NCBI GenBank assembly: GCA_050951365.1
Contig: JBMNIX010000009.1
Span: forward strand, 235,468 to 299,467
Reading direction: 5' to 3'
DNA from: JAAYHG01 sp012735455
GTDB taxonomy: Bacteria; Bacillota; DTU030; DUMP01
DNA: 64,000 nt
The position numbers and the translations under genes are program-made. The stretch's first letter is position 1. Every line of letters begins with the position of its first letter. The notes beneath the pieces were generated by a model. It did not search any database. It saw only the letters and a program-made list of their open reading frames with translations, and was not told the origin of the DNA. Positions 35,751-45,469 of the stretch are shown here, in pieces.

Positions 35751-36599
35751 CTAAACCTTTTGGTAAACCATGATGTTAATATCTACCTCATTCTCAAGCC
35801 GCTCCAACTGGTTTAATCTAGCCAAAGCGCCCTCATCAGCATGCCGTACATAAGGAGTCATAGTAAGAAGGTTCATTATCTCACGACTACCCTGCAAGGC
35901 TATCTCGTAAGACACCTGAACTGAATCGAGGAGAGTAAATCCCTCGCCAGTGGTACCACGCGGACCAATAGGCTCAGGGTTATTGTACAACATGCTGCGC
36001 AAACCCATCAGGTGCCTGGGGCCCGGCGCTGCCACCACAAGCTTACCCGCTGGTTTGAGAACCCGCCAAAACTCCATCTCGTCCTTTGGAGCAAAAACAC
36101 ACATGACACAGTCAATGGTACCGGACAGAATCGGAAGGTGATAAGTACTGGCAACAGCAAAGTGAATGTTCCTGTCCCGTCTCGCGGCATAGTCTATTGC
36201 AATCTTAGAGACATCTGTTCCATAAATCTCCGGTGGCAGAGGTAGATTCGCTGACACCAACATGTTTCGTAGTCGCCAGGTGTAGTAACCTTCACCGCAA
36301 CCTGCATCCAAAACGGCTGTTGACTCGCTCGCTCTCTCGGTTAGCAACCGGTCCATAACATCATTCAACTGGTCCGAAAACAGCTTATAATGGCCAGCGT
36401 TCAGGAATTCTCTTCTGCTCCGGAGCATTTCTTTGCTATCACCGGGCGTTCCCGCCCCAATGTGCGCCGGCAACAGCAGGTTAACATAACCGCGCCGGGC
36501 AATATCAAAACTGTGTCCCCGCTCACAGAAATACTGTTTTTCACCCTTTAACAAGGGGTTGTTACAAACGGGACACTTGAACAGGGTCCGCTTTGCCAA
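35751..36599 (-). CDS. rlmA: 23S rRNA (guanine-N1)-methyltransferase RlmA family
   Basis: SAM-dependent methyltransferase of about 282 residues. An N-terminal zinc ribbon (FKCPVCNNPLLKGEKQYFC, ERGHSFDIARRGYVNLL) is followed by the Rossmann domain: VLDAGCGEGYYTWRL (motif I), GTDVSKIAIDYAA, and VMCVFAPKDEMEFWRVLKPAG. This order is specific to RlmA/TlrB proteins that methylate G745 or G748 in helix 35 of 23S rRNA; TlrB-type members give macrolide resistance, and the two cannot be told apart here. I prefer the TTG at 36599 (GGAGGT seven bases upstream) over GTG at 36614. Confidence 0.88.
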   Translation of the reverse strand: MAKRTLFKCPVCNNPLLKGEKQYFCERGHSFDIARRGYVNLLLPAHIGAGTPGDSKEMLRSRREFLNAGHYKLFSDQLNDVMDRLLTERASESTAVLDAGCGEGYYTWRLRNMLVSANLPLPPEIYGTDVSKIAIDYAARRDRNIHFAVASTYHLPILSGTIDCVMCVFAPKDEMEFWRVLKPAGKLVVAAPGPRHLMGLRSMLYNNPEPIGPRGTTGEGFTLLDSVQVSYEIALQGSREIMNLLTMTPYVRHADEGALARLNQLERLENEVDINIMVYQKV

Positions 36600-36862
36600 G
36601 ACTGATACCTCCACTGGGTTGCTGAGCTTATGTAAATGTGTCTGGAGCTAACAGTTCTCTGACCTATTCTCCAATTCTCTTGTAATCAACTACAATGCAA
36701 TCTGAAACGCCTTGATTCTACGTACGAGGAGAGTATGAAAAGAAGCACCTTGTCACAAAGCTCTCCTCCATGATAGGTCATTCTTGGTCCTCTAGATAAA
36801 TGGTCCAGGGGTATACTCTATGGCCTTTGTCCATTGTAGCACAGCGTTGTTCCTGGAGGCCT

Positions 36863-37384
36863 TTATCGTATAAGGTCTTTGCGCATGATAAAATCGGTTT
36901 GCTCCTCTTCCCCCATCAGAAACGGATGAGCGCCAATTACATAAAACCCATGCTTTTCATAGAACGAGATGGCCTTATGGTTTCTTTCCCAGACGCCAAG
37001 CCACACATATGATTTCTTGCGCGAACTTGCAATCTCGATTGCCTTTTCTATTAGGAAACTGCCCAAACCTTTCCCTTGGAATTCTTTTCTGATATATATC
37101 CTTTCAATTTCCAAGGATTGTGGGTCATGGATGTCAGTCTGCGCCTCATATTCATTCAGTTTTGGATACCCTGCCAACTCTCCATCAGCACACAGGAAAT
37201 AGAAATTCGAGCTGCTATTTGACAATTCATCGCGTAGCTTATCAATATTGAAAGCCCGTTCAAGATAAGCCTTCATGTTGGCCGGTGTATTCATATGCCC
37301 AAAGGTATCGCTGTAGGTCTCACTGGCTAACTCCCGAAGTGTAACCAAGTCATCCATGGTACATTCTCTAAGAACAAGCGTCAC
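36863..37384 (-). CDS. GNAT family N-acetyltransferase
   Basis: 173-residue acetyltransferase. The acetyl-CoA motif A is RKEFQGKGLGSFLIEKAIEIA, followed by VWLGVWERNHKAISFYEKHGF and VIGAHPF, the usual motif B. The pattern is that of spermidine/amino-group acetyltransferases of the PaiA sort, but the substrate cannot be set from sequence. The 250-base gap upstream of rlmA, on its left in this map (36600-36862), shows only a GGAGAG/CTCTCC inverted repeat with a long loop. Confidence 0.85.
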   Translation of the reverse strand: MTLVLRECTMDDLVTLRELASETYSDTFGHMNTPANMKAYLERAFNIDKLRDELSNSSSNFYFLCADGELAGYPKLNEYEAQTDIHDPQSLEIERIYIRKEFQGKGLGSFLIEKAIEIASSRKKSYVWLGVWERNHKAISFYEKHGFYVIGAHPFLMGEEEQTDFIMRKDLIR

Positions 37385-37424
37385 TCACTCGTACTCCTTC
37401 CATTTACATTGATACTCTTCCATT

Positions 37425-37955
37425 TTAACCTTTACTCTGTCCAGTTGCATTCAACTTTTTCCACTTTCTGATCTTACTGCGGATTGATTTGAACGGAGCA
37501 ACCGTATTAATATGCACCCATTTCCACACCGGCCAATTCGATGGTGTGGAAGATGCCCATTTACGGCTACCCGGCTTGAAAACCTCATCTTCTGTAAATC
37601 CGTCAAGCCACTGAATAAAAGCCTGTACTTTTTCTTTGAATAGATCCCGTAATTCAGCCAGAGAGTTTGAGGAGAACCTGTCATAAAAGCTCTGGTACAG
37701 GCCGCCTAGATTATTCCACTTGTAGCCTTCACAAGGAGTGACTACCCACTTTCCTTCCGCTTCATCCCTGTCCCATGCCATAATTAAGTCAAGCCAGCCC
37801 AACTGATAAGCTATCATCTGGGCGGGTGTTCTATCTACAGCGCCTATCAGTTTATCTTTATCATCTTCTGCGACATCCATAAATTCACCAATAAATAGAG
37901 CCGCCGTTTTTTCAATTTCTACGATGAGACCCTCCTTGCTTTCATATCCCTGCAT
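37425..37955 (-). CDS. ClbS/DfsB family four-helix protein
   Basis: About 176 residues. The family is best known from ClbS, which detoxifies colibactin, and from DinB-like folds; most members have unknown substrates. Recognisable segments are TPAQMIAYQLGWLDLIMAWDRDE, YKWNNLGGLYQSFYDRFSSNSL and WPVWKWVHINTVAPFKS. The start ATG at 37955 has GGAG eight bases upstream. It lies 40 bases before the GNAT gene on the same strand. Confidence 0.8.
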   Translation of the reverse strand: MQGYESKEGLIVEIEKTAALFIGEFMDVAEDDKDKLIGAVDRTPAQMIAYQLGWLDLIMAWDRDEAEGKWVVTPCEGYKWNNLGGLYQSFYDRFSSNSLAELRDLFKEKVQAFIQWLDGFTEDEVFKPGSRKWASSTPSNWPVWKWVHINTVAPFKSIRSKIRKWKKLNATGQSKG

Positions 37956-38212
37956 CGTGAGCACTCCTTTCCCATGTTCTCAATGACTGTGCCGTTTGTT
38001 CCGATTCCGCGCACTTTCGCCACGCCGATCTCGAGGAAATGCTGTCTCATGTTTCACACAACTTCTCTGCCGTTGTGCAGGATTCCTGCCTGAGGCCGGT
38101 ATCACACAACCCCGACCAGACCTCCACCCAGGCGCGATCTGCTGCACACCGGGCTGACTCCTTCTCTCCTCACGTTCGGAGACATAATCAAATGCCACAA
38201 AAAATGATCACA

Positions 38213-38250
38213 AAAAGCTCGTTCCCCAAAGCTTGAAAAAGGGAACGAGC
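38213..38250 (-). terminator. Terminator of the rubrerythrin gene
   Basis: Ten-pair stem GCTCGTTCCC / GGGAACGAGC with a 14-base loop, followed by TTTTTGTG on the minus strand. Confidence 0.85.
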
Positions 38251-38271
38251 AGAACAAGCAAATCGCTTCAA

Positions 38272-38766
38272 TCAGTACATAATAAATCTTTCACCAGGTA
38301 CACCACAGATCCAACATTTGTCGGGTCTGGATTTTTCAATGTTGCCGCAGACCGGGCAGAGGTAGTAAGAGACCTCCTCAGTCTGGTCAATGTTTTCTAA
38401 TGCTTCCTGGAATAGCCTGGCATGGACTTCTTCCGCTTTCATGGCAAAGGTAAAAGCGGTGAGAGCAGCTTTATTCCCCGTAGCTTCCGCTTCCTTGGCA
38501 AAGGGAGGGTACATTTCTTTAAACTCGTAGGTTTCGCCGGCTACTGCATCTTCCAGATTGTCAGCTGTTGAACCAACTTTTTCAGCCACCTCAAAGTGTC
38601 TCAAAGCATGTAATGTTTCAGCTTCGGCGGCAGCCCGAAATAGCTTCGCCGCATTGATCTTGCCTTCTTGTTCAGCTTTTTTGGCATACGCTAAGTACTT
38701 CCTGTTAGCCTGGGATTCTCCAGCAAAGGCCTCCATGAGGTAATCAAGGATTCTACTGTCGCTCAT
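38272..38766 (-). CDS. Rubrerythrin
   Basis: 164-residue non-haem di-iron peroxidase that protects anaerobes from hydrogen peroxide. The ferritin-like domain supplies iron ligands in EAFAGESQANRKY, EAETLHALRHFEVA and KAEEVHARLF. The C-terminal rubredoxin-like domain binds one iron through CPVCGNIEKSRPDKCWICG (CxxC...CxxC). GAGGAGG lies upstream of ATG 38766. It is single-cistron with a strong terminator. Confidence 0.95.
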   Translation of the reverse strand: MSDSRILDYLMEAFAGESQANRKYLAYAKKAEQEGKINAAKLFRAAAEAETLHALRHFEVAEKVGSTADNLEDAVAGETYEFKEMYPPFAKEAEATGNKAALTAFTFAMKAEEVHARLFQEALENIDQTEEVSYYLCPVCGNIEKSRPDKCWICGVPGERFIMY

Positions 38767-38860
38767 TTGTTTGTCCTCCTCATTTGCAATCTTTGTACCA
38801 GTCTTTCGTCCGCTGGGCCAGGAAATCCTGCTATTCTCTTGCTTGACATGCAGATGCCGC

Positions 38861-39217
38861 TCATTTGCTGCTAAGTGCAGCTTCCCAATCAGCTTCCCTA
38901 AAACCTACAAGAACAAAGTCGTCACTAATAAGAATTGGACGCTTCACAAGCATACCGTCTGACGCCAGTAGACTATACTGTTCATCCTCGTTCATAGTCG
39001 GAAGCTTTCCCTTCAGCTTGAGTTCCTTATACAACTGTCCGCTGGTATTGAAGAACCTCTTCAGTGGCAGACCACTCCTCTTGTGCCACTCCTTCAGTTC
39101 TTCTACTGTAGGATTGTTCCCTTTGATGTGCCGTTCTTCAAACACTATGTCGTGGGCCTCCAGCCACTTCTTAGCCTTCTGGCAGGTAGCTCATGTCGGC
39201 AAACATACAAAAACCAT
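38861..39217 (-). CDS. ArsC/Spx-family thioredoxin-fold protein, probable selenoprotein (UGA at codon 9)
   Basis: 118 codons from ATG 39217, which has GGAGGTG seven bases upstream. The reading is MVFVCLPT-UGA-ATCQKAKKWLE, then VFEERHIKGNNPTVEELKEW, FNTSGQLYKEL, and LLASDGMLVKRPIL. Close homologues of the YusI type read YPKCGTCRKAKKWLEEHG at this place, so UGA (39193-39191) replaces exactly the first, catalytic cysteine of CxxC. The rest of the gene is intact and in frame. A stem-loop that fits bacterial SECIS rules lies 28 bases downstream. I infer a selenocysteine redox protein; a point error in a Cys codon is the alternative. Without recoding only a headless 95-residue ORF (38861-39145) would be called. 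Confidence 0.78.
39152..39167 (-). promoter_or_regulatory. Candidate bacterial SECIS hairpin
   Basis: Minus strand GUGGC-UGGAG-GCCCAC: five pairs with one bulged C and a five-base loop with G at position 2. The loop starts 28 bases after the UGA, within the 16-37 base range used for bacterial SECIS elements. Confidence 0.5.
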
Positions 39218-39249
39218 AACACACACCTCCGCTTCACTCTTGATAATAC

Positions 39250-40089
39250 CTATTTTACTAACTCCAAGTCAATTTCCAGCAATAAAGGCGCGTGGTCTTG
39301 TCTTGGTCCCGAATCTATCATCTCAGATTTTATCACCCAATCAGCAATTCTAGCACTTACCAAACAATAGTCTATTCGCCAGCCGGAATTATTGCTCTTG
39401 CTTGTCCTGGCAAGCTGAGACCACCAGGAATAGACACCCGTTACGTCACCATGCAGGTAGCGGAAAGTGTCGATAAAGCCTCGCTTGAGAAGATTTGTAA
39501 ACCCTTCTCTCTCCTCATCAGTAAAACCGGCTCTGTTACGGTTTCTGTCCGGATGGGCCAGATCAATCTCTCTGTGAGCCACATTGAAATCGCCGCACGC
39601 GATAACGTATTTCTGTTTGTCCAGCTTTTCCATATAGTCGGCATACTTGACATCCCAGATCTGGCGTTCTTTCAAACGGCTCAAGCCTTCCCCTGCATTG
39701 GGGGTATACACTTGTGTTATGTAGCAGTTATCAAACTCCAGGGTGATGATCCTACCTTCAAAATCCATGGGTTCAGGCGCACCGATTTTGGGACAGCTTA
39801 CTTTCGGCTTCAGGTGGTTTTTGTACAGAAACATGGTACCCGCGTAACCTGCTCGGGCCGGTTCCACTGAGCAATTCCAAACAATCTCATGGTCAGGGAA
39901 GATGCCCCTTAAGACCTCCAATTGCTTTTGGGTGGGTCCCTCGCCGGGCAGCTTCGTCTCCTGCAAAGCAACAAATTCCGGGTTGTTTGCTGCAATGTTT
40001 TCCAGGACTCTGCGACTTAACACGGCCCGCGGTGACACACCAATTAACGCAGTACCCAATGAATCGATGTTCCATGAAATGAGCTTCAA
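39250..40089 (-). CDS. xth: Exonuclease III family DNA repair nuclease
   Basis: 279-residue AP endonuclease / 3'-5' exonuclease of the EEP fold. Catalytic motifs: ISWNIDSLG, ALQETKLP (Glu), YACGDFNVAH-type segment (IACGDFNVAH: Asp/Asn), GWRIDYCLVS and RQDHAPLLLEI (Asp-His). It incises DNA at abasic sites in base-excision repair, consistent with the glycosylase at 24 kb. There is a small insertion near residues 85-110 relative to E. coli ExoIII. It lies 33 bases upstream of the ArsC-like gene. Confidence 0.92.
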   Translation of the reverse strand: MKLISWNIDSLGTALIGVSPRAVLSRRVLENIAANNPEFVALQETKLPGEGPTQKQLEVLRGIFPDHEIVWNCSVEPARAGYAGTMFLYKNHLKPKVSCPKIGAPEPMDFEGRIITLEFDNCYITQVYTPNAGEGLSRLKERQIWDVKYADYMEKLDKQKYVIACGDFNVAHREIDLAHPDRNRNRAGFTDEEREGFTNLLKRGFIDTFRYLHGDVTGVYSWWSQLARTSKSNNSGWRIDYCLVSARIADWVIKSEMIDSGPRQDHAPLLLEIDLELVK

Positions 40090-40134
40090 GGCTTCTCCTC
40101 CTCTGACAAGAAGTTCTGGTTACCTATAGAAAAG

Positions 40135-40197
40135 GGGCCCCACCGTTCGCGCTGAGGACGAGTACCGCATGGCAATACTCGCAGGGGTGAGGCCTCA
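40135..40197. repeat. Dispersed palindromic element, copy A
   Basis: About 63 bases that match copy B at 45329-45390 in reverse complement: GCGCTGAGGACGAGTACCGC differs by one base from the corresponding part of B. Its own arms (GGCCCCACC / GGGTGAGGCC) form an imperfect hairpin. It lies just upstream of xth and beyond the 3' end of the first SLH gene. Confidence 0.65.
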
Positions 40198-40261
40198 TGA
40201 GAGACAATTCAACATATGTTTAGAAGTTTCCTGCATGAAACTGGACAAATACCTGATAAGT

Positions 40262-40294
40262 CCGCCTCGGCTGGAGCGGTATCCGACCGAGGCG
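40262..40294. terminator. Hairpin downstream of the beta-helix/SLH gene
   Basis: Perfect nine-pair stem CCGCCTCGG / CCGAGGCGG with a 15-base loop and no T-run. It lies in the 330-base gap 40090-40421 and may be a Rho-assisted or processing site. Confidence 0.35.
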
Positions 40295-40421
40295 GCAGTG
40301 TGCGACTGTCTACTTGACAGTAATAACATACTGATCGCCAGGCAATTCACCCGCAAGGACAACCTTTCCGCCCTTGGGAAGCTGGTGAAAAATCAGTGTA
40401 CTGCATTCTCCTCGTACGGCC

Positions 40422-43400
40422 TCATTTATTGATCAAACCCGAACTAATAAGAAGCCGGCGCACCATGATTGCGGCCTCAGCTCTGGTGATGCTGTCCAGA
40501 GGAGCTATCCGGCCGTTGTCTCGACCGGTCACAATACCTGTCTTGACGCACTTTGCCACAGAATCCAGTGCCCAGCCCGAAACAGCGTCCCTGTCCCCGA
40601 ACGATGCAAGGACCGCGCTGGAATCTGTCCCAAGCCCTTCGCCGAGCCCGGTAATATCCATGGACCGCGCTATGATCGCCATGGCCTCCTGCCGGGTGAT
40701 GCTCCCTTCCGGTCCAAAGGTCCCATCGTCACGGCCCCTGACCAGGCCGTAGTGTGCCGCTGTGGAAATATAGCGGTGATCCCATCTGTCTGCTGCTACA
40801 TCAGCTAAATCATGCTCGTATTCCTCTGACCCAAGTCCTAACGCCCTCACCATAACCGCCGCAAATTCCGCCCTGGTTATACTGCGTTCAGGCTCGAATA
40901 AACCATCCCCGACTCCGCTGATTATCAGTCTGGAAGCCATATCATTGATGCCTTGTTCGGCCCAGTGCCCCGCGGTGTCCTGGAAGGTTTTCGGGCTGTG
41001 GATGACTGCGTAGACGCTGTTGGTCAGGCTGTTGATTCTTGCGTAATACTTGCCGTCGATCATTGTGATGACTGTGGGCACGTGCGAGAAACTCCCGTCG
41101 GCATTCAGTACAACGGCAGTCGTGATCCTGGAGGGATCAACACCTTCAGGTATGGCAATGAGCCTTTCCACATAGGCGTTGAACCGGGAAACCTCCACAA
41201 TCCTGTTCCCGCTTGAGCAGGTGATTTCAAATTCAATGGGGCTAACGACAAGCTGGTAGTTGTTCTTGTCTGCGGTGTCTTCAACGATGGCAACGATGTC
41301 CTCGGCAGGTTTGGCTATCCTTATGCTTACCGTGATATCCTTTAATTTTACATCTTTGCCAATCTGCTCTGCAACAGCGTCAATATTTATCTGCGCTGCC
41401 GGCAGCGTATAGGTGACCTGGCCGGTTCTGATTTCCAGCACAGCATCTTTACCGGCCATATCCTTGACGGTCTGGCCGCTTAGGACACCATCGATAACGT
41501 CCGCACCGCTTGTGGCAAGAATGGTTACAATGGCATTGCTGCCTTCCTGCTCCAGTTTCTCTGCCACTTTCTTATCATCCGCAACAACGGATATAACCGT
41601 TTTGTCGCCTTCCCGGGCGGTGGTCGCCGTAGCTGCGGTTTCCGCCTTCCGTTGATAAGTATCTCCACTCCCGTACCTGCCGCCGGTTTGGATGACTTTG
41701 ACCGTGATGAGGGCGGATCCGGAGTCACGGCATTCACTGTCAAATTGTCGGTAGAGGCTGTATGGCTGTTGTAGATCAGCTCTACCGGCTTTCCATCGTG
41801 GGCTGCCGCCGACAGAACAGTCCCGTTGGCAGGGTTCGTTGTAATGCCATTGGCAGCAAAGTCTGCCAGCACTATATCCACAGTGCTCCCATCGTTGTAG
41901 GTAAGGGTTACAACCAGCCCTCCAAGGTCAAGGGGTTTCCCCGGCTGTATAAGTCAGTTTTGTTGGTTGGGTCTTGACCCTGATGGATGTTACTTCTCGA
42001 ACGACCGTCAGTATTGCCGCATTGGACTAAGCTGTCGCTGTGGTCCCATTCTTGCTGTTGGTCACCACGCAGCGGTACTGGGCACCGTTATCCGCATAGG
42101 TCAGGGCCGGCGTAATATAACTCGCACTGGTCGCTGCCCCATCCAGGTCACTCCAGGTACCACCGGAGTCCAGAGACCTCTGCCACTGATAAGTCAGGCT
42201 TCCTCCGTCTGGGGCGATAGCACTTACCGCAAATGTCGCCGTCTCGCCGATATTTTTAGTAGCATCGGCCGGGTGAGTATTGATAACCGGTGCCTGGGCA
42301 GCGACGACATGGTCGACAATGGGTATCACCAGGCAGGAAGAGCTTTCTCCCGTCAGACCGTAACTGTAAACAAGAAAACAAGTGGCGCCGTCCGGCACAG
42401 CAGTACCCGAGCGGATTGTCTGTGAGCAATTGTTTACTCCCGGCAACGTGTAGAGCGCCTCGGCGGAGAGCTTCGTCCCGCCGGCAGTACCCCAGTAGAC
42501 CTTATAACCGGTGATGCCGTTTGTATCCGCTGGTTTAGTCCAGCTTAACTCACCGGCAATTCTCTTGTCGCTCTCGTCGGTATCAGCAAACGCACCGCCC
42601 GTGGGCACATCGTAGTGAAGCGACGACAGAGCAACATGGGCGTAGATTGTGCTGTTCCCTGCGCGCGTCAGATCGCCAATAGTACTGCCGTCACCTGAGC
42701 CGACCTGAACGGTCCGATCCACGTCACTTGTCCAGAAGGCTAAGGCATGGGTAACGGGTTCATAATCCTCTGCGCTCAACGAGGCTTCGGTATAGTTTAC
42801 TGAATTCACCGAATAGTACCCACCGGTATGCATGCCCTTCAGCAGTATGCTGGCCATGTCATGGCCATAGATCTTCTTGCCAAAAAGATCTATATACGAG
42901 ATGTCACGGTTACCGGTTCTCCCGAGTTTGATCATATTTTCCCGGTCTTAACGGATTTCTGCCGTATTGGAGATTTTGATATTTCCCACAGCGGGATTAT
43001 ATACTACCGTGTCGCCGCCGCATACTGTTCCTCCGCTTATCTCGATTATGCCGGAACCTTCATTACAGACGGCACATGAAGAAGAGTCGCCTCCGGTGAC
43101 ATTTCCTCCGGTTATTTTGATTACTCCACCCCCAATATTATCAATAGCACCAAATTCCCCCTCAACTGTTCCAGAGCTAACCAACATCGCCGGATTATTG
43201 ATGTCATTACTACTGTTCAGGCTTATAATTGCATAAGAACTTCTTCCTTTAATCCAAGCATTTTCGGAGACAATTATTTTTCCAAAAGACCAAATGCCGA
43301 TAGCTCCCTCTACTCTACCGCCGCTGATTTCCACCACGTTGTCAGTGCTGTAAATTGCCGCCCCGTCCTCTTTGGTCGCAATAACTGATCCACCTGATAT

Positions 43401-44792
43401 TGTTACAATCCCGCCTTTATTAAAGATGGCATAATCGTATCCGCTCACCTCACTGTCGCCGCTGATATTTATGGTATTGATCGCCGCATCGTCATAAAGA
43501 GAATTGCGGATGCCGTAACCCTTTTCCGAGTATACCATGGCGTCGCCGCTGATACTGATCGCTCCACTGCCCTGGCTGTAGATGGCTTCGTAATCTGAGC
43601 TGGAAATGGTTCCTCCGCTAATCGTCAGAGATCCTGAACCGTAGTTTCCGACGCTATATAGCGCGCTGTGTGCACTAATTGCCCCTCCTTGGATCAGTAC
43701 CGCCCCGCTACTCCAGTTGGTGATACATCTGGCTTCACTGTCAGTTGCACTGATCTCCCCTCCGTTAACGGTGAGACTGCTACCGGATGGGGCCCATTGT
43801 GAAAGGCACACAGCCGTGGTCCGGGGCGAATCGGCAGTGATCACTGTTCCCTCCTCAATTGTCAGGCTGCCGCCAAACATGTATACCAGGGAAAAATCCC
43901 AATTGTCCATATCAGGGGTTGCGCTGATGGTCAGATCGGAAAACACTACTGTGGTACTGTCAGGAATAGCCAGTCCGTATGAATATGAATATGATGTCTG
44001 TGGCACTTTTTCTTTAATCACAATACTCCCCTGGTAGGTGGCGCTGATCAGGGCATTTCCGGCGGACACCTCATCAATTTCCAGCGGCTTGCCGGGTGAG
44101 CCGAAGCTGATGATCCGGCTCCCGTCATCGCTGCAGGCGTTCAGAGCTTCCTGCAGCGAACTGTATTCGGAACCTGATCCGGGGCCCGCACCGTTGACCA
44201 GGAACCCGGTCTCGCCGTTCGTGATTATATAGTCTGCTTCCCCCGTCGTTCCTCTTGCTGCATTCTGAATTACAATAGTCCGTGCAGAGTCCCCGGGCAA
44301 TTGTTCGGTCTCATCAACATCCGCTTCTTCGGGGTTTTCTCCCGCGACGCTCTCTTCTCTTATGTCCTTTTCCGTCAGCTCGGCTTGGTAAAAAGCGATT
44401 ATGCGGGCTTCGTCTTCCAGATCAACATTATAGACCTGCAGAAAACTGCCCGCCGCGACTCCGGCGGTAATGTCAGCGCCCGGCTCATAGCCCACGATCA
44501 AATTGTCTCCGGCACTTGGCGCTTTATCTCCCACCCGGGGAGTTGCTATCTCCTGTTCTGTTACATTGACAAGCAAGTTCCCATACACACAGTCTGTGAC
44601 CGTTGCTGAAGTAGCCCCTCCCGTTTCCCCGGGAGACAGAGTAACCGACAGCAGAGGCACAAACTTGGAGAGCTCAGTTATCGCATCACTCACGTCCTCC
44701 TCCGCCAGCACCGGTGTTACTCCAACGGATAGTTGCAGCGTCATGGCTATCAGGACGAAAACCGCAATCGCTTTCCATCTAGCTTGCGTCAT
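40422..44792 (-). pseudogene. Beta-helix / Ig-like / SLH surface protein, broken
   Basis: One large surface protein (about 1,450 codons) in four pieces. ATG 44792 (GGGGGTG upstream) opens a signal peptide (WKAIAVFVLIAMTLQLSVGV). Then come a right-handed beta-helix region with ISGGxI repeats (43900-42960), a fibronectin-like segment (LSWTKPADTNGITGYKVYWG), an Ig-like domain (YQWQRSLDSGGTWSDLDG), a Big-type domain and three SLH motifs (TFQDTAGHWAEQGINDMASR and following) that would anchor it to cell-wall polymer. Lesions: TAA at 42948-42950, TAG at 42027-42029 (reading continues SNAAILTV after it), an extra base at 41932-41935 and a missing base near 41717-41722. Nonsense changes plus indels point to real decay. 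Confidence 0.8.
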
Positions 44793-44863
44793 TCTTTGCA
44801 CCCCCGGGTGTAGTATGAGAATAGTCGCGTTACTGCCATATACAGGTGTGGGTCGCTGCTTCA

Positions 44864-45088
44864 TTATTCCGTTACCCTTCTCCCGTACCCAAATCTGCTA
44901 CACTCATATATAACCACGATCCTCAGGCTCTCTCCGTGCGGCAAAGAGGCCGATATCTCACAGTAGGGACAAAGCGCTTCATGGGATGCTATTAAGTCAG
45001 TGCTGTTTTTTTCAAAGCACGTTCTGGGGCAGGGAAACTGAGCCTCATCGACCCCACATTCCCAATGGGGAGTTTTCTTCTCAACGTT
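44864..45088 (-). other. Possible cysteine-rich open frame upstream of the SLH gene
   Basis: The minus-strand frame ending at TAA 44864-44866 is open for about 75 codons and reads HWECGVDEAQFPCPRTC, EALCPYCEI and IVVIYECSRFG. The CxxxC and CxxC pairs look like a zinc ribbon. There is no ATG, GTG or TTG in the right place and a stop lies just before it, so it may be a gene remnant. The rest of the 44793-45469 gap holds an AT-rich hairpin (45194-45213) and repeat copy B. Confidence 0.25.
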
Positions 45089-45328
45089 AATTTGCGTTCA
45101 CCTCGCTTAAGCCACTAAGCCGGCGCTCAATAGCGCATGCTGCCCTCAGATGATTATAAAGTACCGGCCATTAACAAAACCGTGAACACCAGAAAAAACT
45201 TACAAATAAGTTTTCCCGGTGCCCCCAGGGTTTCCTAATTGTCAACTCGATCCCGCATTGCTATTGACATGTTCCACAAAAAATGGGGGCCTGATATCCC
45301 GCCCCAGACACAACAGTAGCGCATCTAT

Positions 45329-45390
45329 GAGACCTCACCGTCCGCGTATCGTTATGCGGTACTCGTCCTGAGCGCGGACGGTGAGGTCTC
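45329..45390. repeat. Dispersed palindromic element, copy B
   Basis: Perfect 18-base inverted repeat, GAGACCTCACCGTCCGCG at 45329-45346 and its complement at 45373-45390, with a 26-base centre that contains ATGCGGTACTCGTCC, shared with copy A. It lies 80 bases beyond the 3' end of the giant LRR/SLH gene. Confidence 0.75.
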
Positions 45391-45469
45391 TTTGTCTATA
45401 ACCTTCTTGTATAATCCCGGACTGACCTACGGTATGTCATTCTAACGTCCGAGTGTACAAAATCAAACG

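Noticed and set aside
44865..45130. c-di-GMP riboswitch ahead of the SLH gene
   Set aside because: The stretch has a GTGAACGCAAA sequence that recalls part of the class I motif, but the paired helices and the GGTAGCGGGGTTA side are absent.
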